NCBI GenBank assembly: GCA_023150375.1
Contig: JAKLLA010000022.1
Coordinates: 1-64,000, forward strand
Direction of reading: 5' to 3'
Source of the DNA: Burkholderiaceae bacterium
Lineage (GTDB): Bacteria; Pseudomonadota; Gammaproteobacteria; Burkholderiales; Burkholderiaceae_C
DNA: 64,000 nucleotides
Shown: piece after piece, positions 1-8,966 of the stretch
How the letters are laid out: each line of letters opens with the position of its first letter
How positions within the stretch are numbered: position 1 is the stretch's first letter
Notes under the pieces: generated by a model
What the model saw: only the letters and a program-made list of their open reading frames with translations
Databases searched by the model: none
Told to the model about the DNA's origin: nothing
Made by a program: the position numbers and the translations under genes

Positions 1-207
1 CTCGGCCAGGTAGGCCTGCACCGCCTGGGCATCGAGCAGGTCCAGTTCGCTGCGCAGCGGCGCCAGCACGCGGGTGTAGCCGCCGCGCTGCAGGCGGCGC
101 ACCAGGGCGCTGCCGACCATGCCGCGTGCGCCGGCGACGAGGACGGTGGTCGGGCGGTACGGGGCCGCCGAGGCGGTCGGGGGGATCGTGGGCTTGTCTG
201 TGCTCAT
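1..207 (-). CDS. fcl: GDP-L-fucose synthase, N-terminal part (truncated by window edge)
   Basis: The first 69 codons of a short-chain dehydrogenase are visible and the 3' end lies outside the window. After an 18-20-residue polar leader comes a Rossmann nucleotide-binding motif, GARGMVG at residues 26-32. It is followed by the Arg-rich helix and an ELDLLD segment, a pattern typical of GDP-L-fucose synthase (GDP-4-keto-6-deoxymannose epimerase/reductase, NADPH-dependent, cytosolic). The enzyme supplies GDP-fucose for polysaccharide synthesis, which fits the adjacent divergent exopolysaccharide genes. The start is the ATG at 207; no strong ribosome binding site is seen. Another nucleotide-sugar epimerase cannot be fully excluded from the N-terminus alone. 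Confidence 0.8.
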   Translation of the reverse strand, partial: MSTDKPTIPPTASAAPYRPTTVLVAGARGMVGSALVRRLQRGGYTRVLAPLRSELDLLDAQAVQAYLAE

Positions 208-619
208 GGTGACGTGCGTTGCGCCGGGAGCCGGCGCTTCCTTCTCCCTCGGTGTCTGGCATCGAGCCGCGCGTGGGCTCGCCGGGCCAGACGCCCTTCG
301 TGCGGCCGAGTAGACCGGAGCGCCATCGGGGCTGTCCAGGGTTGATCGGTGGAATTGCGCGATCTGCGCGCCGTTTTTCGCGGCTTCGCATCTGGGCCGC
401 CAGTGTGGCGCCTGCGGTACGCCACAATGCCCGCGAGGTGCCGGCGCCCCCGTGATCGGGTGGGCGCGCTGTTGCGGCCGCGTCGCGAAACACAGGGCTT
501 GCCCGAAGATGCGGGCCGGCGCAGCGGCGGGTCGCAGGTGCCCAGAACTTGGAATGACGATTGCTACTAAGACGGCGGGCCAGGCGAGCCCCCGGAATGC
601 AGGCAGGGAAAGCAAGCCG
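208..619. other. Divergent intergenic region between fcl and wcaI
   Basis: About 410 bases separate the divergent fcl and wcaI starts. The wcaI frame stays open upstream to about 452, but the extra residues do not resemble the family, so I treat this stretch as non-coding. It probably carries the promoters for both directions. I see no convincing -35/-10 pair, operator or hairpin. Confidence 0.5.
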
Positions 620-1900
620 ATGCGCATCCTGATCCACGGGATCAACTTCCACCCTGAGCCCACGGGCATCGGGAAGTACTCTGGCGAGATGGCGGCCCAT
701 CTGGCCGAGCTCGGCCATGAAGTGCGCGTGCTGGCGGCCCCGCCCTACTACCCCGACTGGCGCGTGAGCGATGGCTGGCGCAATGCCTATGCCCGCGCAC
801 GCTGGCGGGGCGTGGAGGTGTGGCGGGCCCCGCTGTGGGTGCCGGCCCAGCCCAGCGGGCTGAAGCGGGTGCTGCACCTGCTGAGCTTCTCCCTCGCCGC
901 GCTGCCGTCGCTGGCCGCCCAGCTCGCGTGGCGGCCCGACGTGGTGCTGGTAGTGGCCCCCGCGCTGGCCTGCGCCCCCTGGGCCTGGCTGACGGCCCGG
1001 CTGAGCGGCGCGCCCTGCTGGCTGCATGTGCAGGACTTCGAGGTGGATGCGGCCTTTCAGCTCGGCCTGCTCAAGAGCCGGGGGCTGCGCCGCCGGCTGG
1101 TGAACGCGGTGGAGCACTGGCTGCTGCGCCGCTTCGACCGCGTCTCCACCATCTCCTGGCGCATGCTCGAGCGCACCGAGGAGAAGGGCGTACCGCAGGA
1201 GCGGCTGGTGTACTTCCCCAACTGGGTGGACGATGCCGCCCTGCTGCCCCTGCAGGGGCCGGGCAGCTACCGGGCCGAGCTGGGCATTGCGCCCGATGCG
1301 GTGGTGGCGCTCTTCTCCGGCAGCATGGGCGGCAAGCAGGGGCTGGAGCTGCTGCCGGAGGTGGCGCAGTTGCTGGCGCACCGGCGTGACATCGTCTTCC
1401 TGATCTGTGGCGACGGGGTGATGAAGCCGCGCATCGAGGAGCTTTGTGCCGGCCTCGACAATGTGCGTTTGTTGCCACTGCAGCCGGCGCGCCGCCTGTC
1501 GGAACTGCTGCAAACGGCAAATCTGCACATGCTGCCGCAGAACCCCGGGGCGGCCGACCTGGTCATGCCGTCAAAATTGTCCGGCATGCTGGCCAGTGGC
1601 AGACCGGTGGTGACCACCTCGGAGCCCGGCACCGAACTGGCGCGGGTGGTAGGGCAGTGTGGCGTGGTGGTGCCGCCGGGTGACGCACAGGCCTTTGCCC
1701 AGGCGGTGACCCGCCTGGCCGACGATGCCGCCTGGCGCAGCCGGCTGGGTGCGGCCGCCAGGCAGTACGCCGAGCAGCACCTGGCACGAACCGTGGTACT
1801 GGGCCGGCTGGACCAGTGCCTGAAGGCCTGCGTGGCACGTTCGAACGCGGGGGTTGAGTTGCCGCGCGAACCCACGCAGACTAACGCGCGTAGTGGCTGA
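620..1900 (+). CDS. wcaI: WcaI-family colanic-acid-type glycosyltransferase
   Basis: This 426-residue cytosolic GT-B glycosyltransferase should transfer a sugar to the lipid-linked exopolysaccharide repeat unit. The N-terminal half begins MRILIHGINFHPEPTGIGKY, the WcaI signature, followed by a PPYYPDW segment and a HVQDFEVDAAF segment (about residues 137-147). The C-terminal half has the sugar-nucleotide-binding part with PSKLSGMLASGRPVV near residue 316 and a conserved EPGTE. The frame is open further upstream, but family alignment and a purine-rich AGGGAA about 9 bases before the ATG support the start at 620. A hairpin terminator follows directly. The donor and acceptor sugars cannot be read from the sequence. 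Confidence 0.88.
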   Translation: MRILIHGINFHPEPTGIGKYSGEMAAHLAELGHEVRVLAAPPYYPDWRVSDGWRNAYARARWRGVEVWRAPLWVPAQPSGLKRVLHLLSFSLAALPSLAAQLAWRPDVVLVVAPALACAPWAWLTARLSGAPCWLHVQDFEVDAAFQLGLLKSRGLRRRLVNAVEHWLLRRFDRVSTISWRMLERTEEKGVPQERLVYFPNWVDDAALLPLQGPGSYRAELGIAPDAVVALFSGSMGGKQGLELLPEVAQLLAHRRDIVFLICGDGVMKPRIEELCAGLDNVRLLPLQPARRLSELLQTANLHMLPQNPGAADLVMPSKLSGMLASGRPVVTTSEPGTELARVVGQCGVVVPPGDAQAFAQAVTRLADDAAWRSRLGAAARQYAEQHLARTVVLGRLDQCLKACVARSNAGVELPREPTQTNARSG

Positions 1901-1916
1901 GATTTCCACTATGCAG

Positions 1917-1940
1917 AGGCACGAAAGTGCCTTTGTTCTT
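1917..1940 (+). terminator. Rho-independent-type terminator after wcaI
   Basis: A perfect 6-bp stem AGGCAC/GTGCCT (1917-1922 with 1927-1932) encloses a GAAA tetraloop. It is followed by the T-rich tract TTGTTCTT, and it starts 16 bases after the wcaI stop. It probably ends or attenuates wcaI transcripts before the next small gene. Confidence 0.7.
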
Positions 1941-1960
1941 AACTTTCAGGAGTCGTCGAC

Positions 1961-2170
1961 ATGAAACTTTCCTCCTCGTTCGCCTCGCGCGGCAGTTTTG
2001 CCGTGGCACTGGCCGCCGCGCTGGTGACCACGCTGGCCGCCGCGCCGGCGGAGGCGCGCCGCACCGCCCCGGGCGCCAACCGCCCGCCGGTGGTGAAGCC
2101 GCCCGTCACGCCGATCCCCGTGACGCCGCCCTGCCAGCGCGCAGGTGCCGGCAACGTCAGCCGCTGCTGA
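1961..2170 (+). CDS. Small secreted Pro-rich protein (unknown function)
   Basis: A 69-residue protein with a clear Sec-type signal peptide: a basic N-terminus, a hydrophobic Ala/Leu/Val core to about residue 27, and an APAEA cleavage-like site. The mature part is about 37 residues of Pro/Val/Arg ending in two Cys. The start is supported by a strong AGGAG 7-8 bases before the ATG. It sits between wcaI and the Wzy-like gene, so an envelope role in polysaccharide export is possible but unsupported. I recognise no family. The ribosome binding site and signal peptide argue that it is real despite its size. Confidence 0.6.
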   Translation: MKLSSSFASRGSFAVALAAALVTTLAAAPAEARRTAPGANRPPVVKPPVTPIPVTPPCQRAGAGNVSRC

Positions 2171-2207
2171 TGCACTGGCTGGCAGGTCGAACTGACCTGA
2201 TACGGCT

Positions 2208-3710
2208 TTGCTGACGCAAGCTGTGGCCCGGCAGGCCGAACGCGGTCTGCTGGGCCTTTTTCTTCTGGCGCTGCTGTTTGCACCGCTGCCGCTGGCCAGC
2301 ACCCGGCCCTGGGCCGTGGCCCTGCTGGCCCTGTGGCTGGCGGGTGTGGCGGCAGGCGCCGCCCTGCTGCGTGCCCTGCGCAGCGGCATGATGCCCACCC
2401 GCAGCAGCCGGGGCCAACCGGCCGCCCACAGCTTGCCGCCCATCGCCCCCATTGCCACCGGTGGCTGGGCCGTGCTGGCGCTGCTGGCCACCTACACCGC
2501 CTGGGCCGCCTGGCAGGCCAGCCCCTGGGGCTACAGCGCAGACCCGCACGAAAGCCGCATCTACGCCCTGCGCAGCGCCGGCTACCTGGCCGCCTTTGCC
2601 GCCGGGCTGCTGTTGCTGGCGGGCAGCCGCCGCCGGCAGGCCGCCCTGCTGGGCGCCTTGGTGGCCGCCGGGGTGCTGCAGGCCCTGCTGGCCATTGCGC
2701 TCTACTCCACCGGCAAGCCGTACGAACTGCTGGGCTTCTACGCCGAGTTCTCGCGCAGGGCGACCGGCACCTTCCCCAACTACGACCACCTGGCGCAGTA
2801 CATGGCGCTGTCGCTGGCGGCGGGTGTGGGCCTGATGCTCAGCCAGATGGGCGCCTCGCGCCCGTCCGACCGGGGCCTGAACTGGCGCGAGCGGCTGCAC
2901 GGGCTGCTCGAGTTCGTGATGTCCACCAAGATGCTGGTGCGCCTGGGGCTGGTGCTGATGGTGATTGCCCTGGTGCTGACGCGCTCGCGCGCGGGCAACG
3001 GGGTGTTCTTCATTGCAGTGCTGCTGCTGGGGGTGTGGGTGATGGCCACCTCCGCCCAGTTGCGCCGGCCGGCCGCCCTGCTGGTGGCCAGCCTGCTGGT
3101 GGTGGACATTGTGGTGGTGGGTCAGTGGGTGGGGCTCGAGAAGGTGATTCAGCGCCTCGAGGCCACCGACCTGCGCAGCGCGCAGGAAGAAGCCGCAGCC
3201 GCCACGCAGGCCCAGGGCGACATCACCCGCCTGCCCACGCGGCCGGCCAACAAGGAAGAAAGCCTGGAAGAGCGCTGGCGTGCTGCCGGCGATGCGCTGG
3301 CGCTCGTTCCCCAGCGGCCCTGGGCAGGGCATGGGGGGGGCACGTTCTACACCATCTTCCCGGCCGTGAAGGGGCCCAACTTTGCGCCCTACCGCTGGGA
3401 CCATGCCCACAACGACTATGTGCAGATCGCGGTGGAAACAGGCCTGGTGGGCCTGGGCCTGCTGGCCGGGGTGCTGCTGCTGACGGCCGGGCGCGCCCTG
3501 GCGCTGATGCGCGACCGGGCCGGTGCGCATGCCCGCGGCGTGGCCGCCGGGGTGGCGATGGGCCTGTTGTGCGCCCTGCTGCACGCGCTGGTGGACTTCA
3601 ATCTGCAAATCAACGCCAACGCGCTGGTGCTCATCGTACTATCAGCGCTGGTATGGAGCGTGCAGGGCGCACCCACACAGACGCCCCCGCCCCGCGAAAC
3701 CCACAGGTAG
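2208..3710 (+). CDS. O-antigen ligase/polymerase (Wzy_C) family membrane protein
   Basis: An inner-membrane protein of about 500 residues with roughly ten or more hydrophobic helices. It has a long periplasmic loop (about residues 310-400) containing the Wzy_C motif HAHNDYVQIAVETG near residues 399-412, where His and Glu are conserved in O-antigen ligases and polysaccharide polymerases. It probably joins exopolysaccharide repeat units or transfers them to an acceptor. The start is uncertain: TTG at 2208 gives the longest frame after a stop at 2193-2195, GTG at 2223 is an alternative, and neither has a good ribosome binding site. It ends 10 bases before the tyrosine kinase gene, so the two are probably co-transcribed. 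Polymerase versus ligase cannot be decided from sequence. Confidence 0.82.
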   Translation: MLTQAVARQAERGLLGLFLLALLFAPLPLASTRPWAVALLALWLAGVAAGAALLRALRSGMMPTRSSRGQPAAHSLPPIAPIATGGWAVLALLATYTAWAAWQASPWGYSADPHESRIYALRSAGYLAAFAAGLLLLAGSRRRQAALLGALVAAGVLQALLAIALYSTGKPYELLGFYAEFSRRATGTFPNYDHLAQYMALSLAAGVGLMLSQMGASRPSDRGLNWRERLHGLLEFVMSTKMLVRLGLVLMVIALVLTRSRAGNGVFFIAVLLLGVWVMATSAQLRRPAALLVASLLVVDIVVVGQWVGLEKVIQRLEATDLRSAQEEAAAATQAQGDITRLPTRPANKEESLEERWRAAGDALALVPQRPWAGHGGGTFYTIFPAVKGPNFAPYRWDHAHNDYVQIAVETGLVGLGLLAGVLLLTAGRALALMRDRAGAHARGVAAGVAMGLLCALLHALVDFNLQINANALVLIVLSALVWSVQGAPTQTPPPRETHR

Positions 3711-3720
3711 GTCGAACCGC

Positions 3721-6030
3721 ATGAATCAGATCCAGGTGGCTGCACCGGGCCCGCAGGCCGTGCAGGCCGCGCAGCCCTTTGCCCCGGTGCAGCTGGGCTT
3801 GTCCGAAGAGAGCAAGCTGGCCCTGCTGGACGTATGGCGCAGCATCGTCAAGCGCAAGTGGCCCATTCTGGGCCTGGCCAGCGCGCTGGCGGTGGTGGCC
3901 GGCGCCGTGTCGCTGGCCATGACGCCCGTCTACAAGAGCACCGCCACGGTGCTGGTGGAGCAGGCCAAGGCCAAGGTGCTGAGCATCGAGGACGTGTACG
4001 GCGCTGCAATGCAGACCAAGGAACACTACCAGACGCAGGTGGAGATCCTGAAGAGCCGCGAGGTAGCCGCCCGCACGGTGGAGAAGCTTGAGCTCTGGAA
4101 CCACCCCGAGCTGGACCCGCGCAAGGGCGAGGAGAGCCTGTTGGGCCGGCTGAAGGGCATGGTGGGCTTTCGCAGTGTGGACGGCGAATGGACCGAGGCC
4201 AAGCTGGCCGAGGCCACCACCCGCACCGTGATGGAGCTGACCACGGTGGAGCCGGTGCGGCTGAGCCAGTTGGTGAAGGTGAGCTTCGAATCCGCCGACA
4301 AGGTGCTGGCCGCCAGGGTGGCCAACGAGATGGCGGCGGCGTACATCGAGGCCGACCGGGTCTCGAAGTTCAAGCTCACCGAAAGCGTGAACGCCTGGCT
4401 GGGCACCCGCGCCAAGGAGCTGCGCGAAAAGCTCGAGACCAGCGAGAAGGCGCTGCAGGAATACCGCGAGAAGAGCGGGCTGGTGGACCTGGCCGGCTCG
4501 CCGCAGCTGCTGGCGCGTGAGCAGATCGTGAGCGCCACGCAGCGCCTGGCGGATGCGCGGGCCACACGCTCGCGCCTCGAGGGCTCGTACCGGGCGGTGT
4601 CGTCCATCAAGAACGGCGACTACAGCAGCGTGCCGGTGGTGGTGACCAACGCGGGCGTGCAGGACATTCAGCGCCGGGTGGCCGACGAATCGGTGAAGGT
4701 GTCCACCCTGCGTGAGCAACTGGGCCCCAACAGCACCCGCCTGCAGGAGGCCGAGGCCGCCCTGGCCCGTGCCCGCAGCGAGCTGAAGCTGGCCCAGCAG
4801 GCGGTGGCCAGCAGCGTGCTGCAGGAGTACACCGCGGCACGCTCGGCCGAGCAGGCCCTCGAGACCATGCTGAACACGGCCACCGCCTCGGTGCAGGACG
4901 TGAACCGCAAGGAGTTCACCCTGGCGACGCTGCAGCGCGAGTTCGAGTCGAACCTGCAGCTCTACAACCTGTTCATGAACCGCGCCAAGGAAACGGATGC
5001 CAGCAGCGAGCTGGCACCGCCAGTGGCACGGGTGGTGGATGCGGCCGTGGTGGCCAGTATTCCGGTGCGGCCCAAGAAGGTGCAGATCGTGCTGGTGGCG
5101 CTGGTGCTGGGGCTGCTGGTGGGCGCGGCAGGCTCGATGCTGCTGGACCGGCTGGACAACACCATCAAGGGCACCGAATCGGCCGAGGCCAAGCTGCACC
5201 AGCCGGTGCTGACGGCGCTGCCGATGGTGTCGGCCGAGGAGACGGCAACGCTGCCGCTCAACTTCCTGAAGGCGCCCTCTTCGCACCATGCGGAGGCGAT
5301 TCGCACCGCGCGCACGGGGGTGCTGCTGTCGGCGGTGGACGAGGCGCACCGGGTGCTGCTGGTGACCTCGAGCGTGCCGGCGGAGGGCAAGACCTCCACC
5401 TCCATCAACCTGGCACTGGCGCTGGCGCAGACCAAGCGCACGCTGCTGATCGACGCGGACATGCGCAAGCCGCAGGTGGGCACCCGCCTGGGGCTGGCGA
5501 AGAACGCCAAGGGGCTGTCGAACCTGGTGACGGGCACGGCCACGCTGAAGGAGTGCGTGCACCCGGTGGAAGGCAGCTCGCTGGTGGTGATGCCCAGTGG
5601 CGACGTGCCGCCCAACCCGCTGGACCTGCTGCTGTCGCAGCGCTTCAAGGACATGCTGGCGCACCTGAAGCCGCAGCTGGACTTCATCGTCATCGACTCG
5701 CCGCCGGTGGAGCTGGTGAGCGATGCCATGGTGCTGGCACCGCAGGCCACCGGCACGGTGTACGTGGTGCGGGCGATGCAGACGCCCTACCAGATCGCGC
5801 GCAACGGCATCGGCAAGCTGCAGCGCAGCGGGGCGCACATGATGGGCGTGATCCTGAACGGGCTGGACTTCGAGAAGGCGCAGCGCTACTACGGGGAATC
5901 GGTGCTGGGCGGCTATGGTGGCTACGGCGGCTACTACTATGGCAACGAGGAAGACAAGGACGGCAAGGGCCGCCGCAAGAAGGAACCGGCGCAGGACAAC
6001 GCCGAAACCGTGGCGCCGGTGACGACCTGA
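3721..6030 (+). CDS. Polysaccharide co-polymerase / tyrosine autokinase (Wzc, EpsB type)
   Basis: A 769-residue inner-membrane protein that controls exopolysaccharide chain length and export. The N-terminal Wzz domain is bounded by membrane helices at about residues 47-67 and 455-475, with a long coiled-coil periplasmic section between. The C-terminal BY-kinase domain has Walker A SSVPAEGKTSTS (about 549-560), Walker A' LLIDADMRKP (about 576) and the Walker B-type segment FIVIDSPP. A Tyr-rich autophosphorylation tail lies at about 722-743 (YYGESVLGGYGGYGGYYYG). The frame extends upstream to 3523, but the ATG at 3721 matches the family N-terminus. The phosphatase gene that follows is the expected antagonist. 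Confidence 0.92.
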   Translation: MNQIQVAAPGPQAVQAAQPFAPVQLGLSEESKLALLDVWRSIVKRKWPILGLASALAVVAGAVSLAMTPVYKSTATVLVEQAKAKVLSIEDVYGAAMQTKEHYQTQVEILKSREVAARTVEKLELWNHPELDPRKGEESLLGRLKGMVGFRSVDGEWTEAKLAEATTRTVMELTTVEPVRLSQLVKVSFESADKVLAARVANEMAAAYIEADRVSKFKLTESVNAWLGTRAKELREKLETSEKALQEYREKSGLVDLAGSPQLLAREQIVSATQRLADARATRSRLEGSYRAVSSIKNGDYSSVPVVVTNAGVQDIQRRVADESVKVSTLREQLGPNSTRLQEAEAALARARSELKLAQQAVASSVLQEYTAARSAEQALETMLNTATASVQDVNRKEFTLATLQREFESNLQLYNLFMNRAKETDASSELAPPVARVVDAAVVASIPVRPKKVQIVLVALVLGLLVGAAGSMLLDRLDNTIKGTESAEAKLHQPVLTALPMVSAEETATLPLNFLKAPSSHHAEAIRTARTGVLLSAVDEAHRVLLVTSSVPAEGKTSTSINLALALAQTKRTLLIDADMRKPQVGTRLGLAKNAKGLSNLVTGTATLKECVHPVEGSSLVVMPSGDVPPNPLDLLLSQRFKDMLAHLKPQLDFIVIDSPPVELVSDAMVLAPQATGTVYVVRAMQTPYQIARNGIGKLQRSGAHMMGVILNGLDFEKAQRYYGESVLGGYGGYGGYYYGNEEDKDGKGRRKKEPAQDNAETVAPVTT

Positions 6031-6120
6031 GCGCCGCTGCGCCGCACGCTGCCCACTGCCGACACCCCGCTGACCCTGCCCACCTGATCGCCTGACCACC
6101 ACGCCGGACGACACCGCGAG

Positions 6121-8958
6121 ATGCTGGACCTTCACACCCACCTGCTGCCGGGCATCGACGATGGCCCCAAGACGCTGGACGATGCGCTGAAGCTCGCCCG
6201 CGCCATGGTGCGCGACGGCGTGCAGCATGTGGTGGCGACGCCGCACATCTACCCGGGGGTGTACGACAACACGCTGGCCACCATCGACAGCGCCTATCGC
6301 ACGATGGTGCAGGCGCTGGACCAGACGCAGGTGCCGCTGGTGCTGAGCATGGGCGCCGAAGTGCGCCTGTGCGCCGAGATGCTCGACTGGCTGCGCGAGG
6401 GGCGGCTGCCCTTCCTGGGTGGCATGGGGCCGGAGCACCGCACGGTGCTGGTGGAGCTGCCGGATGCGCAGATCCCGGTGGGCACCGAACGGGTGCTGAG
6501 CCTGCTGGTGGACCGCGGCGTGCTGCCCCTGCTGGCGCACCCGGAGCGCAACCGCGCGGTGGCCGAGGATGTGCAGCGGCTGCGCCCCTTCATCGAGATG
6601 GGCTGCAAGCTGCAGGTGACCGCGGCATCGCTGCTGGGCGAGTTCGGCAACCGGGCCGAGAAGGCCGCGCAGGAGCTGCTGGACCTGGGCTGGGTGGAGG
6701 TGATCGCCAGCGATGCGCACAACCTGGGCGGGCGCCGCCCGCGGCTGGGCGCGGCGCGCGAATGGCTGATTGCCCGCCTGGGCCAGGAAGTGGCCGAGGC
6801 GCTGACCGAGCACAACCCGGCCCGCCTGGCCGGCATGGGCGAGCTGATGCAGCTGGGCCCCAGCGGCATGCTGCTGCGCGACCTGCCCCCGCTGCAGGCC
6901 GCCGAGGCGCCCCGCACGGCGGCGCAGCAGCCGGCCGCGGGCCAGTCGCTGCTGGACGCGCTGATCGACCTGCCGGCCCCGAGCGATGCCGGCTACCCCG
7001 CCAGTACCTTTGCCGGCGCGAAGGCAGCCACCGCCCCCGCTTCCCCGGCCGGCATGGGCGAAGGCGCCTGGGCCGCACCGCCGCACTGGCCGAAACAAGC
7101 CGCCGCCGCGCCGGCCGCCACCCAAGGCGGGCGCGGGGCCGAGCGCGATCAGGCCCCCGATTCGAAGGAAGGCGCGAGCGCGCACTGGCGGCTGAGCGAC
7201 TTCGGCGACACCGCCCCGCTGGCCACGGCCGAGGCAGAAGACCCCGCGCTGCAGCTGGAAGAGTGGACGCTGCCCCTGGGCAAGACGGCGCCGGCCGCGC
7301 CGTCTGCACAGGCCGCAGCGCCCGTGAAGCCGCAGGCCCCCGAGGCGGCGCCGAAGGCTGCGCCAGCCGCCCGGGTGACGCCTGCGGAACCCGCGACCGC
7401 ACCGGCGACCCCGCCGGCCGCCGCACCGGCACCCGTCACCGACCACGCCCAGGCGCAGCAGGCCCGGCGCGACCGGCTGGCCGCGTTGGCGCGTGAGCTG
7501 CGCGAAGCGCTGCCCACCGAGCCGCTGCCGCTGGAGCAGGAGGCGCAGGCCAGGAAGTCCGCCGAGGCCGCCGCCCGCAAGGCCGAGGGCCCGGCCGAAC
7601 CACGGCCGGCCGCCCCCACGGCTTCGCCCGCCGCAAAGGCCGCACCGACGATCACCCGGCCCGACGAAGACCGGGTGCCGCCGCCACAGGCCGAGGCGCC
7701 TTCGGTGACGCCGACGGTGGCCACGCCTGCGGTGCCGGCATCGATGCCGAGCGAAGGGGCCGCCCAGGCGCAGGCCGTGTCGGCGGACCTGTCGAACGGG
7801 CAGCACGGCCACGACGGGGCCATCCCGACGAACGGCGCCGCCAAGGGCCGGAGCTGGTCGCTGCTGCGCTGGTGGCAGCGCAAGCCGGCGCCCCGGGTGG
7901 AGCCGGTGCTGGATGCGCCCGCGCAGGCCGATCCGCTGCATGGCGCAGGCAAGCCAGCCGAAAGCCCGGCGACCGAAGCGGGCAGCCCGGCGCTGCAGAG
8001 CCGGAAGCCGGCACAGGGGCCGGCGCAGGAGCCGGCGAAAGACCCAACGAAGGAGCAGGCCCAGGGGCCGATGGCAGCGCCGGTGGCTGCATCCGCCGCC
8101 AGGCCGGCCAGCCTGCGCGCACGCGTCGACCCGCCGGAGCTGACGGACACGGTGCCGGCTGCGCTGGTGACGCCGCTGCTGGAGGCCACCGGCCAGGGCC
8201 CGATGCGCAGCGCCCCGCGCCGCATGCCGGCGCCCGTGGGCGAGGTGACCGATCTGCAGGCCCGCCCGCTGTCACGCCCCGCCGCTACCAGCGTCAGCGC
8301 CAGCGCGGCGATGCCGGCCCGGCCGGCACCGGCACCTGTCGCCGCAGCCGCAACGGCACCTGCCGTGGCGCCAGCGCCGGCACCCACCCCCACCGCCCCA
8401 GCGCCTTCGGTGGCGAAGCCCGCACCGACCGCTGCAGCCGCAGCGGCCTCGGCAGCCCGGGCAGAGACCACCGAGCAGGCCGGGCCGGCTACGCGACCGG
8501 CGCAGGCGGGCTGGGGCCAGAACGGCAGCAGCACGGCCGGCGCGGCGCGAGCCGGGCAAGGCATCTCGCTGCGCGCGCTGGAGGATCTGGAGCCCCGGGC
8601 GCGGGCTTCTGCGCCCCTCCAGGGCCGCGACGAGGGCCCGGAGAGCCGGCCCGGCGCGTTCACGCAGCCGCGCGGCAGCCGTGCATCCAGCGGGCTGGCG
8701 CGGGGTGACCTGTCGTCGAGCTTCATGCCGACGGTGCCGGACGATTTCGACGACCGGCCGAGCTGGCAGGCCGAGGCGGCCATCGCCGCGGCCACCGAAC
8801 TGGCGGTCGGCGCCCAGCCGCGGCTGACGCCGCCGCTGCACAAGTCCGCGTCGGGCAACGGGCGGCCGGTGGGCTTCCGGCTGAGCGAGATCACGCCGGT
8901 GAACCACGAGCCGGAGCGGCGCCCGACGATGTCGGCGGCGCAGACGCGCTCGCGCTGA
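6121..8958 (+). CDS. CpsB/CapC-type PHP tyrosine phosphatase with very long Ala/Pro-rich C-terminal extension
   Basis: The first ~240 of 945 residues form a PHP-superfamily phosphatase of the CpsB/YwqE type, which removes phosphate from BY-kinases such as the neighbouring Wzc. The metal-binding motif LDLHTHLLPGIDDGP is at residues 2-16, with ATPHIYPG near 40, LAHPERN near 140 and ASDAHNLGGRRPRLG near 197-211. Families of this type are usually about 240-260 residues. Here about 690 further residues follow, dominated by Ala, Pro, Glu and Arg and predicted disordered, with a WSLLRWWQRK island near 580 and a less biased C-terminal end. The frame is continuous up to the next gene 8 bases on. No domain is recognisable in the tail. 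A scaffold, linker or envelope-contact role is only a guess. Confidence 0.8.
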   Translation: MLDLHTHLLPGIDDGPKTLDDALKLARAMVRDGVQHVVATPHIYPGVYDNTLATIDSAYRTMVQALDQTQVPLVLSMGAEVRLCAEMLDWLREGRLPFLGGMGPEHRTVLVELPDAQIPVGTERVLSLLVDRGVLPLLAHPERNRAVAEDVQRLRPFIEMGCKLQVTAASLLGEFGNRAEKAAQELLDLGWVEVIASDAHNLGGRRPRLGAAREWLIARLGQEVAEALTEHNPARLAGMGELMQLGPSGMLLRDLPPLQAAEAPRTAAQQPAAGQSLLDALIDLPAPSDAGYPASTFAGAKAATAPASPAGMGEGAWAAPPHWPKQAAAAPAATQGGRGAERDQAPDSKEGASAHWRLSDFGDTAPLATAEAEDPALQLEEWTLPLGKTAPAAPSAQAAAPVKPQAPEAAPKAAPAARVTPAEPATAPATPPAAAPAPVTDHAQAQQARRDRLAALARELREALPTEPLPLEQEAQARKSAEAAARKAEGPAEPRPAAPTASPAAKAAPTITRPDEDRVPPPQAEAPSVTPTVATPAVPASMPSEGAAQAQAVSADLSNGQHGHDGAIPTNGAAKGRSWSLLRWWQRKPAPRVEPVLDAPAQADPLHGAGKPAESPATEAGSPALQSRKPAQGPAQEPAKDPTKEQAQGPMAAPVAASAARPASLRARVDPPELTDTVPAALVTPLLEATGQGPMRSAPRRMPAPVGEVTDLQARPLSRPAATSVSASAAMPARPAPAPVAAAATAPAVAPAPAPTPTAPAPSVAKPAPTAAAAAASAARAETTEQAGPATRPAQAGWGQNGSSTAGAARAGQGISLRALEDLEPRARASAPLQGRDEGPESRPGAFTQPRGSRASSGLARGDLSSSFMPTVPDDFDDRPSWQAEAAIAAATELAVGAQPRLTPPLHKSASGNGRPVGFRLSEITPVNHEPERRPTMSAAQTRSR

Positions 8959-8966
8959 AGCGGCGG

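Noticed and set aside
3631-7941. 1436-codon open frame on the minus strand across the Wzy, Wzc and phosphatase genes
   Set aside because: It is the antisense of well-identified plus-strand genes. High GC removes stop codons, and the translation is His/Arg/Gly-rich with no domain.
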